Shown: positions 24,262 through 36,921 of the stretch, in pieces
How the letters are laid out: every line of letters starts with the position of its first letter
How positions within the stretch are numbered: position 1 is the first letter of the stretch
From: Ashinkailepas kermadecensis
Lineage: Eukaryota > Arthropoda > Thecostraca > Neolepadidae
DNA: 64,000 bases
Reading direction: 5' to 3'
Assembly: GCA_034440615.1 (NCBI GenBank)
Contig: JAOTOM010005106.1
Location: forward strand, 476,001 to 540,000
Notes under the pieces: model-generated
Seen by the model: only the letters and a program-made list of their open reading frames with translations
Database searches by the model: none
Told to the model about the DNA's origin: nothing
Made by a program: the position numbers and the translations under genes

Positions 24262-25078
24262 TTAACCCGCGGGTGGGTCTTTCTACGCCCCCCCTGAGGG
24301 TTTCCGCGGATAGTGAAAAACTGCGCGTGACAGCGCGTCGAAATTTTGCACACCTATTCCCACATCAATTTGGCATGCTGTGTGAAAATTTTGAGTTCAG
24401 GTCATCTACGGTCAGCGAGTTATTGAAGGTCAAGTGGGGTCACCTCCAAAAACGTTCAACCAGTCGTCACGCTTTAACGGATAAGATATCTGAATGAAAC
24501 TTTCAGCATTTGCTGGTCTTTAGGGATGCAACGAAACGCACCAGATAATTTTTTTTCTCGTTTTTTTAAAAGACGTATTTAGATTTCCATATTTGCCCAT
24601 TTAGGTTAAATTGAAGATTTTGCTAAAGTAAACATTTTTTTATGAGGGCAAGTTAACTTCAACCAACGCTTAACGGTTCGCTCTACCTATTAGAAGAAAA
24701 AAAATTAAAGAAAGTTGAAAACTGAATTTTTTTTGAACATTTCCCCAAATATATAACGTTGATTTTTGGTGGACAAAACCTTTAGGGTCGATTTTGTCTT
24801 CCATTTCTGATTCCAAATAATAATTGTTTAAAAAATTTTCCCCAAAATGAACTCCCCAGAGCCAAAAACATGATGTCAGTCGTTATCACATATACCCACC
24901 TAGTGAGGTCACTTTTGGGGTGGATATAATTCTGGGGGTGGTCTCGAACCTTACACGTCGAGCGCTTTCCGATGACACCTCTTTAGTTTTCGTGCGACGC
25001 TTAGTTTGGAGATTAGAGGGGAATGTATCCCGACCCCCGAGAAGGGATGTGAGGATCTGACCGGAAAGACTGGGCGGG
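24262..25078 (-). mobile_element. TTAA-type MITE, copy 2 (longest copy, reverse orientation)
   Basis: It begins TTAACCCGCGGG and ends GGGCGGGTTTGA. All the shared blocks of copies 1 and 3 are present in reverse order. A TTAA target with CCC/GGG termini is the hallmark of piggyBac-type transposition. There is no transposase, so it would have been mobilised by an element elsewhere. Confidence 0.8.
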
Positions 25079-26079
25079 TTTGATAGATAAGGTGGCTATA
25101 TTAATCAATAGATGATCCTGTCTTCAATGTCGCCGCATAAAACCACGCAAAGCATTATGCTGATACGAACCCACACACATTGCTGGCATTTTCTGCTTCG
25201 GCCATGATTACCTGTGTTGCATTTGTGAGAATAGTTCTGAAATATTATCGCTTCATTATTGATTCACATTTTCCACCAATATGTGGGTTCACAGTATGCA
25301 AAATTTTCACTCTGTGCGTGATCTTATGAGTCACTTCTTTACCTCTGAAAATGTTTTCAACCTTCCACCATAATCTTTTAAAGGTACACACAGTATCAAC
25401 ATTTTGGACCCAGCACGGCTTGTATCAGGCTTGAAGAGGAAGAAAACACATGATTTTGTCGGAGAACCAGGATCCACGGATGTAAATTAAAGAACGTTGT
25501 AGTTCATGTTCTACGCGGGCATAAAATCGAGTCTACTATGACAAACTGGGAAGTCGACTCACTTCACGTCTCAGGGGGAAACGAGCTGAATCAGGATATC
25601 ACAAAGCATCCAATGTGGTGGTATACGAGTAAAACGGTTACTAGCTAAGTGTCATCAATAATATAGCGAGAGCAAAGGACTCAGTTAATATGGTTCAAAA
25701 ACAAATATGGTCCTAAACTCTACGCTTCAAGGATAACCAAATCAAACAGACATCTCATTTGGCAGTGGGAACTATACCATGCAGCTCAAAATCATAGACT
25801 GATAGATAATTCCAGAAATATTACACCTTTACAGCCACTACCCACCTAGCCAATAGAACAGAATGGCCATGTGGGAACCTGAATGACTCGATGGAGTATT
25901 AATAGTAAATGTTCAACATAAGTGTTTGCTTCTCATTCACAGGAACTCAAAACAGCCGACACTTGATATACAGAAACGAGCACAGAAGGTAAAAAGAGAA
26001 GTCTGAGAAATTCATCGAAGAGAAATCTGCGTCGACAGCGTTAATTATCACAGGTGCGTAATCCAATCTCAGTTGGGGA
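25079..26079. other. Unannotated intergenic sequence
   Basis: No gene or array that I can support. Confidence 0.55.
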
Positions 26080-26128
26080 AGGTGGGGTACAGCGGACCAC
26101 CGGGGCAAAGCGAACCACCCGCTCTCCT
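26080..26128 (+). mobile_element. Terminal fragment of a pogo/Tigger-like element
   Basis: GGGAAGGTGGGGTACAGCGG followed by CACCGGGGCAAAGCGAACC matches the style of the ends of the pogo-like element at 32.6-35.4 kb, whose right end read inward is GGGAAGGTGGGGTATAG. Confidence 0.5.
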
Positions 26129-27604
26129 GCCCAAGCAAGTTCTGCCATATATGTGCAACTGCCCTCAATAATAACGCATTATGTTGAAGCGCTTCCGCCT
26201 GCGACGGCTTTGAGATTGAGATGGGGTTTCCTCTCCGCATAAGAAATTGTATTTTTCGACTTTCTGATCTAATTTTAGTGTGGCGGGAGTGTGAAGATTG
26301 TCAGGGTGTTTATGTCTCAATCAGTGGCGTCGCCACGAAATTCTTCCAGGGGGGAATGTTCATAGGGGGCCTCCTGTTCCCCAAAAGGGGGCCTCCACTG
26401 TTTAAAAAAAAAAAATTATTAAACAGAATATGCATGGGTGAATACGAACCTAACAAAATAATCCATCACAAAAAAGAAGAAAAAAACACATTCATTCAGG
26501 CACATCATACCTTTCTGTGTTGCCATATATCATCAACAATGACATCCTCTATGGCAAGGTAGACTTTTTAAAGTTATCTTTATGAATTATATGAACTAGA
26601 TTCTGTCTTCAGTTTTCGTTTGATTTGTATAATTCCATAAAGTAACGTCCAAGACATTTCTTTAGCACTGCTTTTTTCCTTGGCACCTGTTCTATTCTGG
26701 AAAATATTTGGCAAATTACACTGTTTCAGTAGGTCCTGTGTTAGGGCCTCCTATTGCTTTTTAATCTCTTAGCATGGTTCCCGAATGGGAACATGATTTC
26801 ATATTGATGTCTTGTTTGTTCTTGGCATGGTGCATAATTTACGCAAAACGCAATATCAAGAATCATTTTTTTCGCTGAGAACTAAGCCATACCAGGTAAA
26901 AAATAAGCAAATGTGGATAAATACGTCAGTGCCAAAACAAACCAATATCTTTATGCTTTATCGACGAGAAGAATCTTCCCACTGGCCTCTAGATTGTAGC
27001 GAGCTGGTGGGGCTCGTGCTGAGCATATCTGAAAGATATCCCATTGATCAACCCACTTCTATGCCCACCAAGATTAACTGAATATAGCTAGGTTCATCAC
27101 TACTGTTAGTAATTCCCACCAGCTTGATCTCATAAACAAGCTAAAACGATCATTTCTCAGTCCTCGAACGACAATTTCGCGGATGCGACAACGAGAAGTG
27201 AATTGAATTGGTTTTCTGATCGTCATCTTAGGGATTTATTTCTTCTTTTCTTATAACATTTGGTGCTGGCTGCAAGGCACTTGGCACAGAAGCTAAGATA
27301 ATAAATCCTCCGCGAATAAATTCACGGCAAGAACAAGCATTGAACAACAATGCATCAATGGCAATGCAACAATGTAACAATGATAATGCATAAATAATGC
27401 AAAACCTTCTAATTAGACGCCTTCACGCCCATGGTTATCGCTGTGCTGTACCGTTTTGTAAATTGTGTCGTTGAGAAGGTACTGAAGCTGGGAAGCTTTA
27501 ATCATGCAGGCTGTAATCACAGAAGACAACTTTGTAGGAAGAAATACGTTTTAAAACATCGTTGCTCCCATTTAATATGGGGCACCGGTGTTGTTTTGTA
27601 TGTT
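26129..27604. other. Unannotated intergenic sequence with small transposon scraps
   Basis: At about 26322 there is another CAGTGGCGTCGCC terminus followed by G-rich blocks and an A run. The rest is AT-rich with no supported gene. A run of short AATGCA/ACAATG words at 27340-27410 is low-complexity. Confidence 0.5.
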
Positions 27605-30190
27605 TGTGAGGGGAAGTTTCCCCGAAATGTTGACCTTGCTCCATGGACGTAAGTTTTCCGATTTAGACCACTATTTTGTCAAAGGGGACCATTTTAAATA
27701 CAATAATTAGTGATCGACTGGATTATCCTGTGGAGGGGCCTAATCTACCACTATCGTTTCTGATTCGTCTGATTTCAACCTTAGCTCCCCACCCTGTTCG
27801 AATGTATTATTTTGCTATCCCTTGACAAGTCACCTCGTACTGCTGAAATTACACCTACGCAAATCACTTTAAAATATAAAATTTCCCAATTTCAGACATT
27901 CCGGTTCATAGTGCCCGGTCGCCACGACTCCAACGTTATTGCACGTGCACACCCATCTTGCGCATTCGGCGCATTCGCCACACTTCGTGCGATGCTACGG
28001 ATTCTGCTGGGCCTCCTTCGCTTTGCTAATTATTGCCACATAATAGACTTGTGCCATATCTGACGTGATAAAATGCTTCGTATGGTCGTTCGCTGCGAAA
28101 ATTCGATGACTTAAATTCGATCCTTAGTTCCATACTTCCCATATTTTATGGTAAAGAAATGCGGATACCCGCTGAGCTTTGATTCACCTCATATCTTTGA
28201 TTAAACATGCTTCCAGGTTGGCTACCGAACCGAGGCCCAGCCTGAGTGTACTTCTTTGAACCCGTTTCGTATTTCTTCGTCTACGGATGTGTCTTAGGGC
28301 TCCAATCCATTTTTGTTAGAGATCCAACGCATTCTCGAAACTACTGCTCGTATTAGAGTTTGTTGCTTTTTTGCACCGAAGACTTTTTTAGTTGTCGGGA
28401 CGCTTTCAAAGATCTCGATGTGTTTACTTAGTGCCCGGCATTTTTGTTCGTTTCGGACCATGTTGCTTTTTGCGGCCCCAGCCTCTTTTCAGGCCCTTGT
28501 GCAGTCATATGGTCCCTGTATGCCTTGAGAGCTTCCGGTGTTTTTTAATGATGTTTTTAGAGTTCCCGGTATATATAGTTATGGTTACAACACATGTTTT
28601 CGGGTCCTGCCGCTTTTTGCGAGACTGCGCTTTGGAGGGCCAGTCGCATTCTCGGTCCTCGTTGTGCTCTTAGGGTCCCGCTGTGTTCATTTGGGGCTTC
28701 TGACGCACATTTGTGGTGTCCCGGTACGATTTCGGGCTTTTTCTGGGTTCTATCGCGACTTATCGCGTCCAGGCGCGTGGTTCCGGGACCCAACGCCAGT
28801 TATCTGGGCTCAACGCGATTTTATGGATCTCTTCTGAATTTTCTTTAAATTCCAAATCCCGGCCTGATTTTTTCGAGTCCCTGGCGCCATGTTTTTGTAT
28901 CTCACCTCGATTTTCTTCGAGCTCCGGTATGTTTTTCGATGCCGTACGCGATTTGTCAAGGCATCTGATGACATGTTCGGTGCTCCAGAACCATTGTCCT
29001 GACCTGGGCTTTTTGAATCCCTCATTATTTTGGAGGGCTCCGGCTTTATTTTTCGGATACCGATGCGACTTTGGGGTCACACGGTGCCTATATGGGGCCC
29101 TAGACGCCATTGTTGGCAGCCCCGACGTTAGTTTTTATGCCCAGACCAAATTTTTGTACTACCGATGGGAATTGTGGGTCCGAGCGCGAAATTTGGTGGG
29201 ACCGGTTCAGTTTGCGGGCGCGTTGTACCTAGCTGTGACCCCAGCGCGATCTCGGCGGTTCCTGTTGCAGATTTTGTGCCTCGGAGCGAGTTTTCTGGGG
29301 CCCGGCGTATTTACTAGAGTCTCTATGCGAATTCTGGTGGACCGACGCGAATTTGTGTGGCCCCAGCGCGACTTTTGGGGCCTCGGCTCGATTCTTGGGA
29401 GCATACCCTCTTAGGAGGAGGGGCATTTGCCCTTTGATATGTCACTGCGGCCACCAAAGGACTTTTTCAGCCGATGGCACCTTTCGAGTATAAATGCCCT
29501 CCGGGCAATTTTTTCCGGACCTGTTCTTAATTTGCCGGTGCTGGGTCGATTCTATCGAGACTCGTGTGAACTTTTGGACATCGAGTTCTATTTTCTTAAA
29601 GGTCCTTATGCGATATTTTTCGGTCCTGGTACGATTCTTCGGTTTCCAGTGCGATTTTTCGGTGCCCTGACACGTTTTTTCCCAGTGCCCAACGGGTTTT
29701 GGAGGGACTTTGACCAGATTTTTGTGGAGCAGAGTGACATTCCGGTTGATAATTGATTTTTTGGGGCAGCTGTAACATTTTGGGTCCAGGCGCGACCTTT
29801 TGTGTCCAGTGAGATTTTCAAGGGCTGCGACGCGACTTTTTCTAGTCCAATGTAATCCTTTATGTCCCGACGTCATTTGCTTGGATCCCTAGCTCGAGTT
29901 TTAGCGACCTAGACACTTTGTGGGTGTCCAATACGTTTTTGATGCTTTTGGTGTCGTTGTTGGCCCCAGGTGATTATCCATGTCCGGATTGTTTTTCGTT
30001 GCCCCGGCTTCATTTGTGTCCCAATGATACTGTTGGGGAACGGTACTACCTATCGTCCCCTAGCGTGATTTTCATGGTCCGAGCGTGAATTTTGGTACCC
30101 CTAGGCTCAGCTGATATTCAGGGACCCGCCGGATCTTTTGGGCCCATATCGTGATTTTCAAGTACCCCGGCACGATTCCTGGCATTTCAG
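27605..30190 (+). mobile_element. Unclassified GC-rich dispersed repeat, copy C
   Basis: It is collinear with copies A and B, uninterrupted at the place where CR1 split copy A (about 27750). The interior shows the same alternation of T runs and GC blocks about every 28-30 bases. It leads directly into the tandem repeats at 30.2 kb. Confidence 0.75.
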
Positions 30191-32470
30191 GGGCTTCTTG
30201 CAAATTATAGATCTCCTCTCGCGTCTTAGGGTCTCGCCTATTTCCTCGAGCCTTTTATCGGCTTTTGGACGTCTTCTCGTGCATCCTACCCTCCTCCATA
30301 TTCAATGGTCCTCTTCTCCCGTTTTGGAGGGCGTCCTCCCACATCCTAGGCCCCTTTAACGTGGCATGGGGCTTCCTCTCATGTTCCAGGGGCATCCTCT
30401 GCTAAATTAGGGGCCTCCTGCCGCCTCTGGGCCTCCTTTGTCCTGCAAAGCTTACCCGTCTTGAGGGATCTTCAATTTGGAAACCTCGCCTCGTTCCATA
30501 CCTGCTACCTGCCACTCCCATCTTAAGTGCCTTCTCTCATTTCCTGGGAATTCCTTCCGGTCGTCGGGGCTTCATTCTGCCCTGAAACCTCCTACTCGAT
30601 CTCGAGGACTTCTCTCAGTCCGGCAGGGACCTCCTTTTCTCTTCTGAGGCTTTCTTTTTCAAATTAGGGGCCTCCTCTCACGTCTTCGAGCATCCTGTTC
30701 TGCGTTTTGATTATATCTTTGCCCATTTTAAGGGAGGCCTCTGATCTCCTGGTGGATTCCTGTTCTCTCTCTGGTACCTCCTCTCCCAAATTACAGCAAC
30801 CTTTCCTATCTCAGTTACCTTGTCATTTCCTGGGGACCCTCTTACCGGTCTTGAAGCCTTCTTTCTCGCCTGGGAGCCATCCCTCTTATCTAATTGCCCT
30901 TCTCTCATATTTTAGGGGCTTCCTCGTTTATCATAGGTCTCATTTCCAATCTTATATCGCCCTCTTCCGAATTAGGTGCTTCCTGCCACTTTTCAGGATC
31001 ATCCTTTTCTATCTTGGTGGAACCTTACCCGTTTTAGGGACTGCTTTTTCGTCTCCGAAACCTCATCTCATATCCACTGGCTTTATATTCCGTCTTTGGG
31101 CCTCTTCATTTTCTGAGGTCTCCCTTCCCGTATTGGGCCACCTTTGCAATCCTGGGGCCTCCTTTGCAATCCTGGGGCCTTCTTTGCAATCCTGGAGGCC
31201 TTTTTGCAATCCTGGGACTTCCTGTTCATTCCTGGGGCCTCCTGTGCAATCCTGAAGTCCTTTTTGCAATCCTGGGGGCCTCCTTTGCAATCCTGGGGGC
31301 CTCCTTTGCAATATTGGGGACCTCCTTTTCAATCCTGAGTGCCTCCTTTGTAATCCTGAGGCCTCCTTTGCAATCTTGGGGGCCTCCTTTGCAATCCTGG
31401 GGGCCTCCTCTGTAATACTGGAGGCCTCCTTTGGTTCCTGGGGGCCTCCTTTGCAATCCTGGGGCCTCCTTTGTAATCCTGGAGGCCTCCTTTGCTTCCT
31501 GGGGCCTCCTTTGCATTCCTGGAGGCCTCCTTTGCTTCCTGGGGCCTCCTTTGCAATCCTGGGGTTTCTTGACAATCCTTGGGGCCTCCTTTGCATTCCT
31601 GGGCCTCCTTGCAATCCTGAAGTCCTTTGCAATCCTGGGGGCCTCCTTGCAATCCTGAGGGCCTCCTTTGCAATCCTGAAGTCCTCCTTTGTGATCTTGG
31701 GCCTCCTTTGCATTCCTGGGGCCTTTGCATTTCTGAGGCCTCCTTGCTATCTTGGGGACCTCCTTTGCAATCCTGGGGCCTCCTTTGTATACGTCCTCCT
31801 TTGCAATCCTGGGGCCTCTTTGCAATCCTGAGGCCTTCTTTGTAATCCTGGAGGCCTTTTTGCAATCCTGGGGCCTCCTTTGCATTCCTGGGGGCCTCCT
31901 TTCCAATCCTGGGGGCCTCCTTTGCAATCCTGAAGTCCTCCTTTGCGATCCTGGGGCCTCTTTGCATTCCTGGGCCTCCTTTGCATTTCTGAGGCCTCTT
32001 TGCTATCTTGGGGGCCTCCTTTGAAATCCTGGGGCCTCCTTTGTAATACTGAGTCCTCCTTTTCAATCCTGGGGCCTTTTGCAATCCTGGGCCTTCTTTG
32101 TAATCCTGAGGCCTTTTTGCAATCCTGGGACCTCCTTTGCATTCCTGGGGCCTCCTTTGCAATTCTGGGGCCTCCTTTGTAATCCTGGGGGCCTCTTTGC
32201 AATCCTTGGGGCCTCCTTTGCATTCCTGGGGGCCTTTTGCATTCCTGGGGGCCTTTTGCAATCCTGAGTCCTCCTTTGCGATCCTGTAGGCCTCTTTTGC
32301 AATCCTGTGGAATCCTTTTCAATACTGGGGCCTTTGTAATCCTGGGGGCCTCCTATCCTCTCCTAGGTGACTCCTTCTTCAAATTAGGGCCTCCTCTCAC
32401 GTCTTGGAGGCCTCCTCTCTGTCTTCGGCCTCCTTGCTCACTTTTTGCTGTGCATTCCCGGATAGGGGCC
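30191..32470 (+). repeat. 20-bp minisatellite (TTTGCAATCCTGGGGCCTCC) with degenerate flanks
   Basis: The homogeneous core (31140-32350) has about 60 units of 20-21 bp. The flanks (30191-31140 and 32350-32470) show older, diverged units that keep GGGGCCTCCT every 28-30 bases. The long open frames on both strands are by-products of the unit. Confidence 0.93.
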
Positions 32471-32654
32471 TCCTGAAATTTCGGGGCGCCCCCAGTCTCC
32501 GGCGGGGCGACTCCCCTCCCCCGTCACGCCCTTGGTCTCAATGTACACATCAACAAGTGCTTAGGGTATGAATTTGCATGGCTATTAATGTGCCATGAAT
32601 TAACAACCGCCATCTTTTCGCATTTCCCGAAGTATCCGTCTAATCATGAAATTG

Positions 32655-35380
32655 TGATTTGGGGCAAAGCTAACCACAAGAGGTCCACTTTGCCCAAAAC
32701 ATTTTTTCCCACGTTTTCAGGAATGGCTGGAGATCCCGGTGGGCAGGGAGAGGGAGGGTCTGAACTCCCTGGTTTGATTCCTTACTAATGTTATTTTGCA
32801 GTTTTTCATATTCAATCTGAAAAATTTCGGATCCGGACGTCCCTGGTTTGTAGGATACCTCCAACCTTGTTTTCAGGCCATGCTGTAGGCCCTGCCACAA
32901 GTCACCATGCCGCACGGGCATGAATGCAGCTCAAACAAAGTGTCGGGGGATCAGGAAAGAATGAATGCAGCTATACACGAAGTTGCAAATATAGAGATGA
33001 GCTACCCCAAGACTTCCAAGCAATTCTGCGTCCCAAAATCACCCCTCATTAAGGTGGCTTAGGTAGCAATCATCTGATAGGATCGTATCCCTGCAGAATA
33101 AACTTGGCCGATAAAGGCCTGTATTCAATGCTGAACAAGAGAACGAGCTGAAAGCTGATATTATATCGATGGAGCAGTAGTTCTTCGGATTGACGACGAT
33201 ATATGTGCGGTATTTGGCATTTCATATGGATGAGAGAAACGAAATCAAGCATAATTTTAACAAAGAAACAGGACTGGCGGGAAAGGACTGCCTAGCGGGC
33301 TTTCAACAACGGCATCCCGATCTGGCCCTGCGGGTTTCCGAGGCGACTTCAGCGGCCTGTGCCAGAACATTCAATCGGGTGAACATAGGGCAGTTCTTCG
33401 ACCTTCTAGAAGGTATCCTGGACAGTGGAAATTTCTCGGCACACCGCATTTTTGACTGTGATGAGACCTGGTTGACAACGGTCCAGGCAAAGTCATCAAA
33501 GGTACTCGCCGAGAAAGGGAAGAGTCAGGTAGGAAGCCTGACTTCAGTTGAGCGGGGTGTGCTGTCGACAACGATGATTGCATGTCTGCTAGCGGACAGT
33601 GCATCCAGCCCTGCCTTATCTTCTCACCAGCACGAATGAACCCGAGCACGCCGCCGAGGACAACCCTGTCCTCGGGGGTTCGGGACACGTGCTACGCTTG
33701 TGGCTGGATGCAGCTGGAAACATTTAGCAGGTGGTTCCGCCACTTTCTGATGTACGCCAAGCCGATGGTTCTGGACGGGCACCTATCGCACACAAAGAAC
33801 TTGGACGTAATCAACCTGGCTAGAGCCAATCATGTGACGCTACTGGTGCTGCCACCGCACACTATTCACCGATTGCAGCCTCTGGATGTGGGGTTCATGT
33901 TCCCCTGAGCACGTTCTACAACCAGGCCATACAGAAGTAGCTTCGTAACAACCCGGCTCGAGTAGTGACCATCCACCAAGTCGGCCAGCTATTCAGAGAA
34001 GCGTACCTCCGTGTCGCCGTTCCCAAGACTGCGATCAGTGCCTTCCGGCGAACAGGCACCTGCTTGTGCGACCGGTACGTGTTTTGCGATGAAGACTATG
34101 CGCCAGCCTAAGTCACGGATCAGATGGAGCAGCGCACATCCCCAATCGAGGCCATTGGTCAGACGGAGAAGCGCGCAGCTTCAGCTGGGTTCATGGATCA
34201 GTTGAAGAGGTGCCCAGCCTTAGCCGAGGTCACGGATCAACCGCAACAGCGCGCAGTCTCAGTCACTGCACGCTGCACTCTCCCTTGGCTATTCCAGGCC
34301 CACGTACGTCGACTCTTGAAGTTTCACCGAAGCAAATCATGCCAATTCCACAAGTCGGGTGTCAGAGTCAAGGGACAGCAAAGAGGGGAGGAAGAAAGAG
34401 CAAGTATGTGATCTTGACTAGTTCACCATACAAGAGTTGGCCCGAGAAGAAAGTTGACGAAAATAAAAGGAAAATCAAGAGAAAGCCCATCCCAGTTCAA
34501 GAATCCAAAAAGAAGAAAGCGAAGAAGCAGACTAGAAAAACGAAAAATGGGGCGTAACCGACATGCAAGTGACGAGTGGATCGAAGAAGACAGTAGCGAT
34601 GCGGTATGCCTGTACTGTACCGAGTCATTTTCTCTATCCGTGGAGGGAGAAGGGTGGGCTCGCTGCTGCCAGTGTAAGCAGCGGGCTCGTGACATGTGTG
34701 CTTGGGAAAATAGTATGATGATGAACGGTAAGTTATATATAAATTGAGACAAAATTAGTACTTTTTTTAAATTAAAAGACATTTCCCTTTCTTTGGATTC
34801 TTTGGATTTTTGGAAATGTCTTTGAATTTTTGATAAAGGTACTAGTTGTTCACTCATTTTATGTATAACTTACCGTTCATCATCATACTACTTTTACCAA
34901 TCTGTCTCTCCGACAATTCACATGTGTGCTTGTTTGAAGAAGGATGATGGTGAGTTCACTCATGATCTGTGCCAGTAGATTCATAAAATGTACATAGCCT
35001 ATAGCGGTTGGTTTTATCGATGATCATGTTTAATTGTGACATATCGATAAATATGCCTAGGTGTGAAAACTGAAGTACTGAACTATAAAAACGACACAGC
35101 TTTTGTGACAGCATTTTTTAATGGGACGGGGTAAAGTGGACCACTAGGGGTCCGCTTTTCCCCACAATTGTTTTTGTAACGCAAAATACTATAGTCGTTC
35201 CTTCGACGTCAATTTATCTCAATTTATATCCACCCTAGAGATAAATCATCCAAGGAAAAAAGAAAGCCGAGGTATGAAACTACCTCACAGGGACATTACC
35301 TTCTGGATGCCACCCGCCAATAAAAAAATATATGACATCATTCCTTAGATAGTAAACTATACCCCACCTTCCCTAGTAGT
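32655..35380 (+). pseudogene. pogo/Tigger-like DNA transposon, decayed
   Basis: The coding region (about 33080-34740) is a broken Tc1/mariner-superfamily transposase of the pogo/Tigger type. A helix-turn-helix remnant (FFGLTT, RNEIKHNFNKETGLAGKD) is followed by the catalytic DDE domain. The first Asp is in FDCDETW (33460), the second in DGHLSH (33774) and the third in HRLQPLDVGF (33885). An in-frame stop lies near 33178, a frameshift near 33600 and further stops near 33906 and 33944, so it is inactive. A separate C-terminal segment (about 34600-34710) has a CLYC...W.RCCQC...C zinc-finger pattern often attached to pogo-like transposases of invertebrates. Ends: AAGAGGTCCACTTTGCCC at 32679 and CCCCACCTTCCCTAG at 35356. 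Basic, Lys-rich sequence precedes the finger. Confidence 0.87.
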
Positions 35381-35444
35381 TATTCACTCATGGATCCATT
35401 AGCCGACAGTCACGTGGTTTCCTGGCTAGAGTAAAATGCGGCTT

Positions 35445-35912
35445 GCGGACAACCGTTGCGGAGAACAATGCGAATTGGGGAGTGTTCACTGTTGTGTCGG
35501 ACTGCTCGTAGCCTGGGTGGCCGAGCAGGCTGCTGACCCGGTCTGGGTCGGCTTTAGCTCGCAAATCGCGTCGGCTTGGGGCAGGGCTGCCCGATGCTCC
35601 CATCAGCAGGCTGCTGACCCGGTCTGGGTCGGCTTCAGCTCGGACATCGCGTCGGCTTGGGGCAGGGCTGCCCGATGCTCCCATCAGCAGGCTGCTGACC
35701 CGGTCTGGGTCGGCTTCAGCTCGGACATCGCGTCGGCTTGGGGCAGGGCTGCCCGATGCTCCCATCAGCAGGCTGCTGACCCGGTCTGGGTCGGCTTCAG
35801 CTCGGACATCGCGTCGGCTTGGGGCAGGGCTGCCCGATGCTCCCATCGGAAAATCGCCAGTTTTGGGCGAAGAAAAGCCACCTATCGCAAGATGGAAAAC
35901 TACGGTTGCCAA
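35445..35912. repeat. 81-bp tandem repeat, four units, open on both strands
   Basis: The unit (GGCTGCTGACCCGGTCTGGG...) is 81 bases, exactly 27 codons, and lies at about 35526-35848. On the minus strand a 174-codon frame (35912-35388) starts with a unique Met-containing segment, carries four 27-residue repeats (MGASGSPAPSRRD...) and ends in a unique 50-residue tail. The plus strand is also open. No homology is recognised, and it sits between a transposon end and a MITE, so coding status is unproven. Confidence 0.6.
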
Positions 35913-35940
35913 TTGACCAACACTTCAATAGTTCATTCTT

Positions 35941-36417
35941 AACCCATTATTCAGTCTTTCTGGTCAGTTCCTCACATCCCGTCTCGGGGGGGGGGTCCTT
36001 ATCGGTTCCTACCAATATCCCTTTAATTTCCAAACTAAGCGTTGCACAAAAACGAAAGTGGTGTCATCAGAAAGCGCTCGACGAGTAGGGCCCGAAACCA
36101 CCTCCAAACGTTTATCCCACCCTAAAAGTGATGTCACTGGGGGGGGTCTATCACGACTGACTTTAACACTTCATCACTTTATCCGTTAAAACGTGACGAC
36201 CGGTTGAATTTTTTTTGGAGGTGACCTCACTTGACCTTGAATAACTGGTCGATCGTAGATGACCTGACATCTAAATTTTCACACAACATGCCAAATTAAT
36301 GTGAGAAAAAGGTGTCCATAATTTCGGCTCGTTGCCGCGCGCCGTGTTTTTCACTATCCGCAGAAAACTTTAGGGAGGGGGCGTAAAATGACCCCCTGAG
36401 ACGAGGCGGGTTAATAT
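35941..36417 (+). mobile_element. TTAA-type MITE, copy 3 (internally deleted)
   Basis: It is bounded by TTAACCC on the left and GGGTTAA on the right, a clean TTAA target pair with CCC/GGG termini. It shares both end blocks with copies 1 and 2 but lacks about 350-400 bases of their interior. Confidence 0.85.
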
Positions 36418-36499
36418 GTAAATCTGCTCAATAATGCATGTTGTTTTTGGTTTATTATATTTCACCACCAGGCAGTGAAGTCTACAACCAGGGTGCGGT

Positions 36500-36740
36500 T
36501 ACTGCACTGGGATTGTATGTAAATATAGCTGAACTGATCAAATGGTTGGGTCATCGAGTTGAATTCACCAGATTGTTCGGTTATCTCGCTGAAATTACCA
36601 GGTTGTTGAGTCATCTCGCTGAACTCATTAGATGGTTGGGTTATTTCGCTGAACCCATTAGAAGGTTGGGTCATCTTGCTGAACTCATCTGGTGGCTGGG
36701 TCATCTCAGGGCACTCATCAGATAGTGGGTTCATCTCGCT
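36500..36740. repeat. 30-bp tandem repeat, about eight units
   Basis: The unit GTCATCTCGCTGAACTCATT plus AGATGGTTGG is 30 bases, ten codons, so both strands stay open. The minus strand gives a ten-residue repeat of the type FSEMTQPSNE. No domain is recognised. Confidence 0.85.
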
Positions 36741-36921
36741 GAGCTTGCCATTGGTCCGTGCATGGCATACTTGTCGACCGAAACTGGGCATCCAAAGGGA
36801 ATGGTAAGCGAACGTGTTTTTGATGGCTGCAAAACAAATAGAGAGTAAGAGATTACAAATGCAAGCCAGCATCTACCCGAAGCGTGAGGGGGGGGGGACG
36901 AACGGCACTGTTTTCGTCCAG

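Noticed and set aside
31063..32322. Minus-strand frames of 190-310 codons rich in Lys, Pro and Gly
   Set aside because: They are by-products of the 20-bp minisatellite, with many overlapping frames on both strands and no unique sequence.
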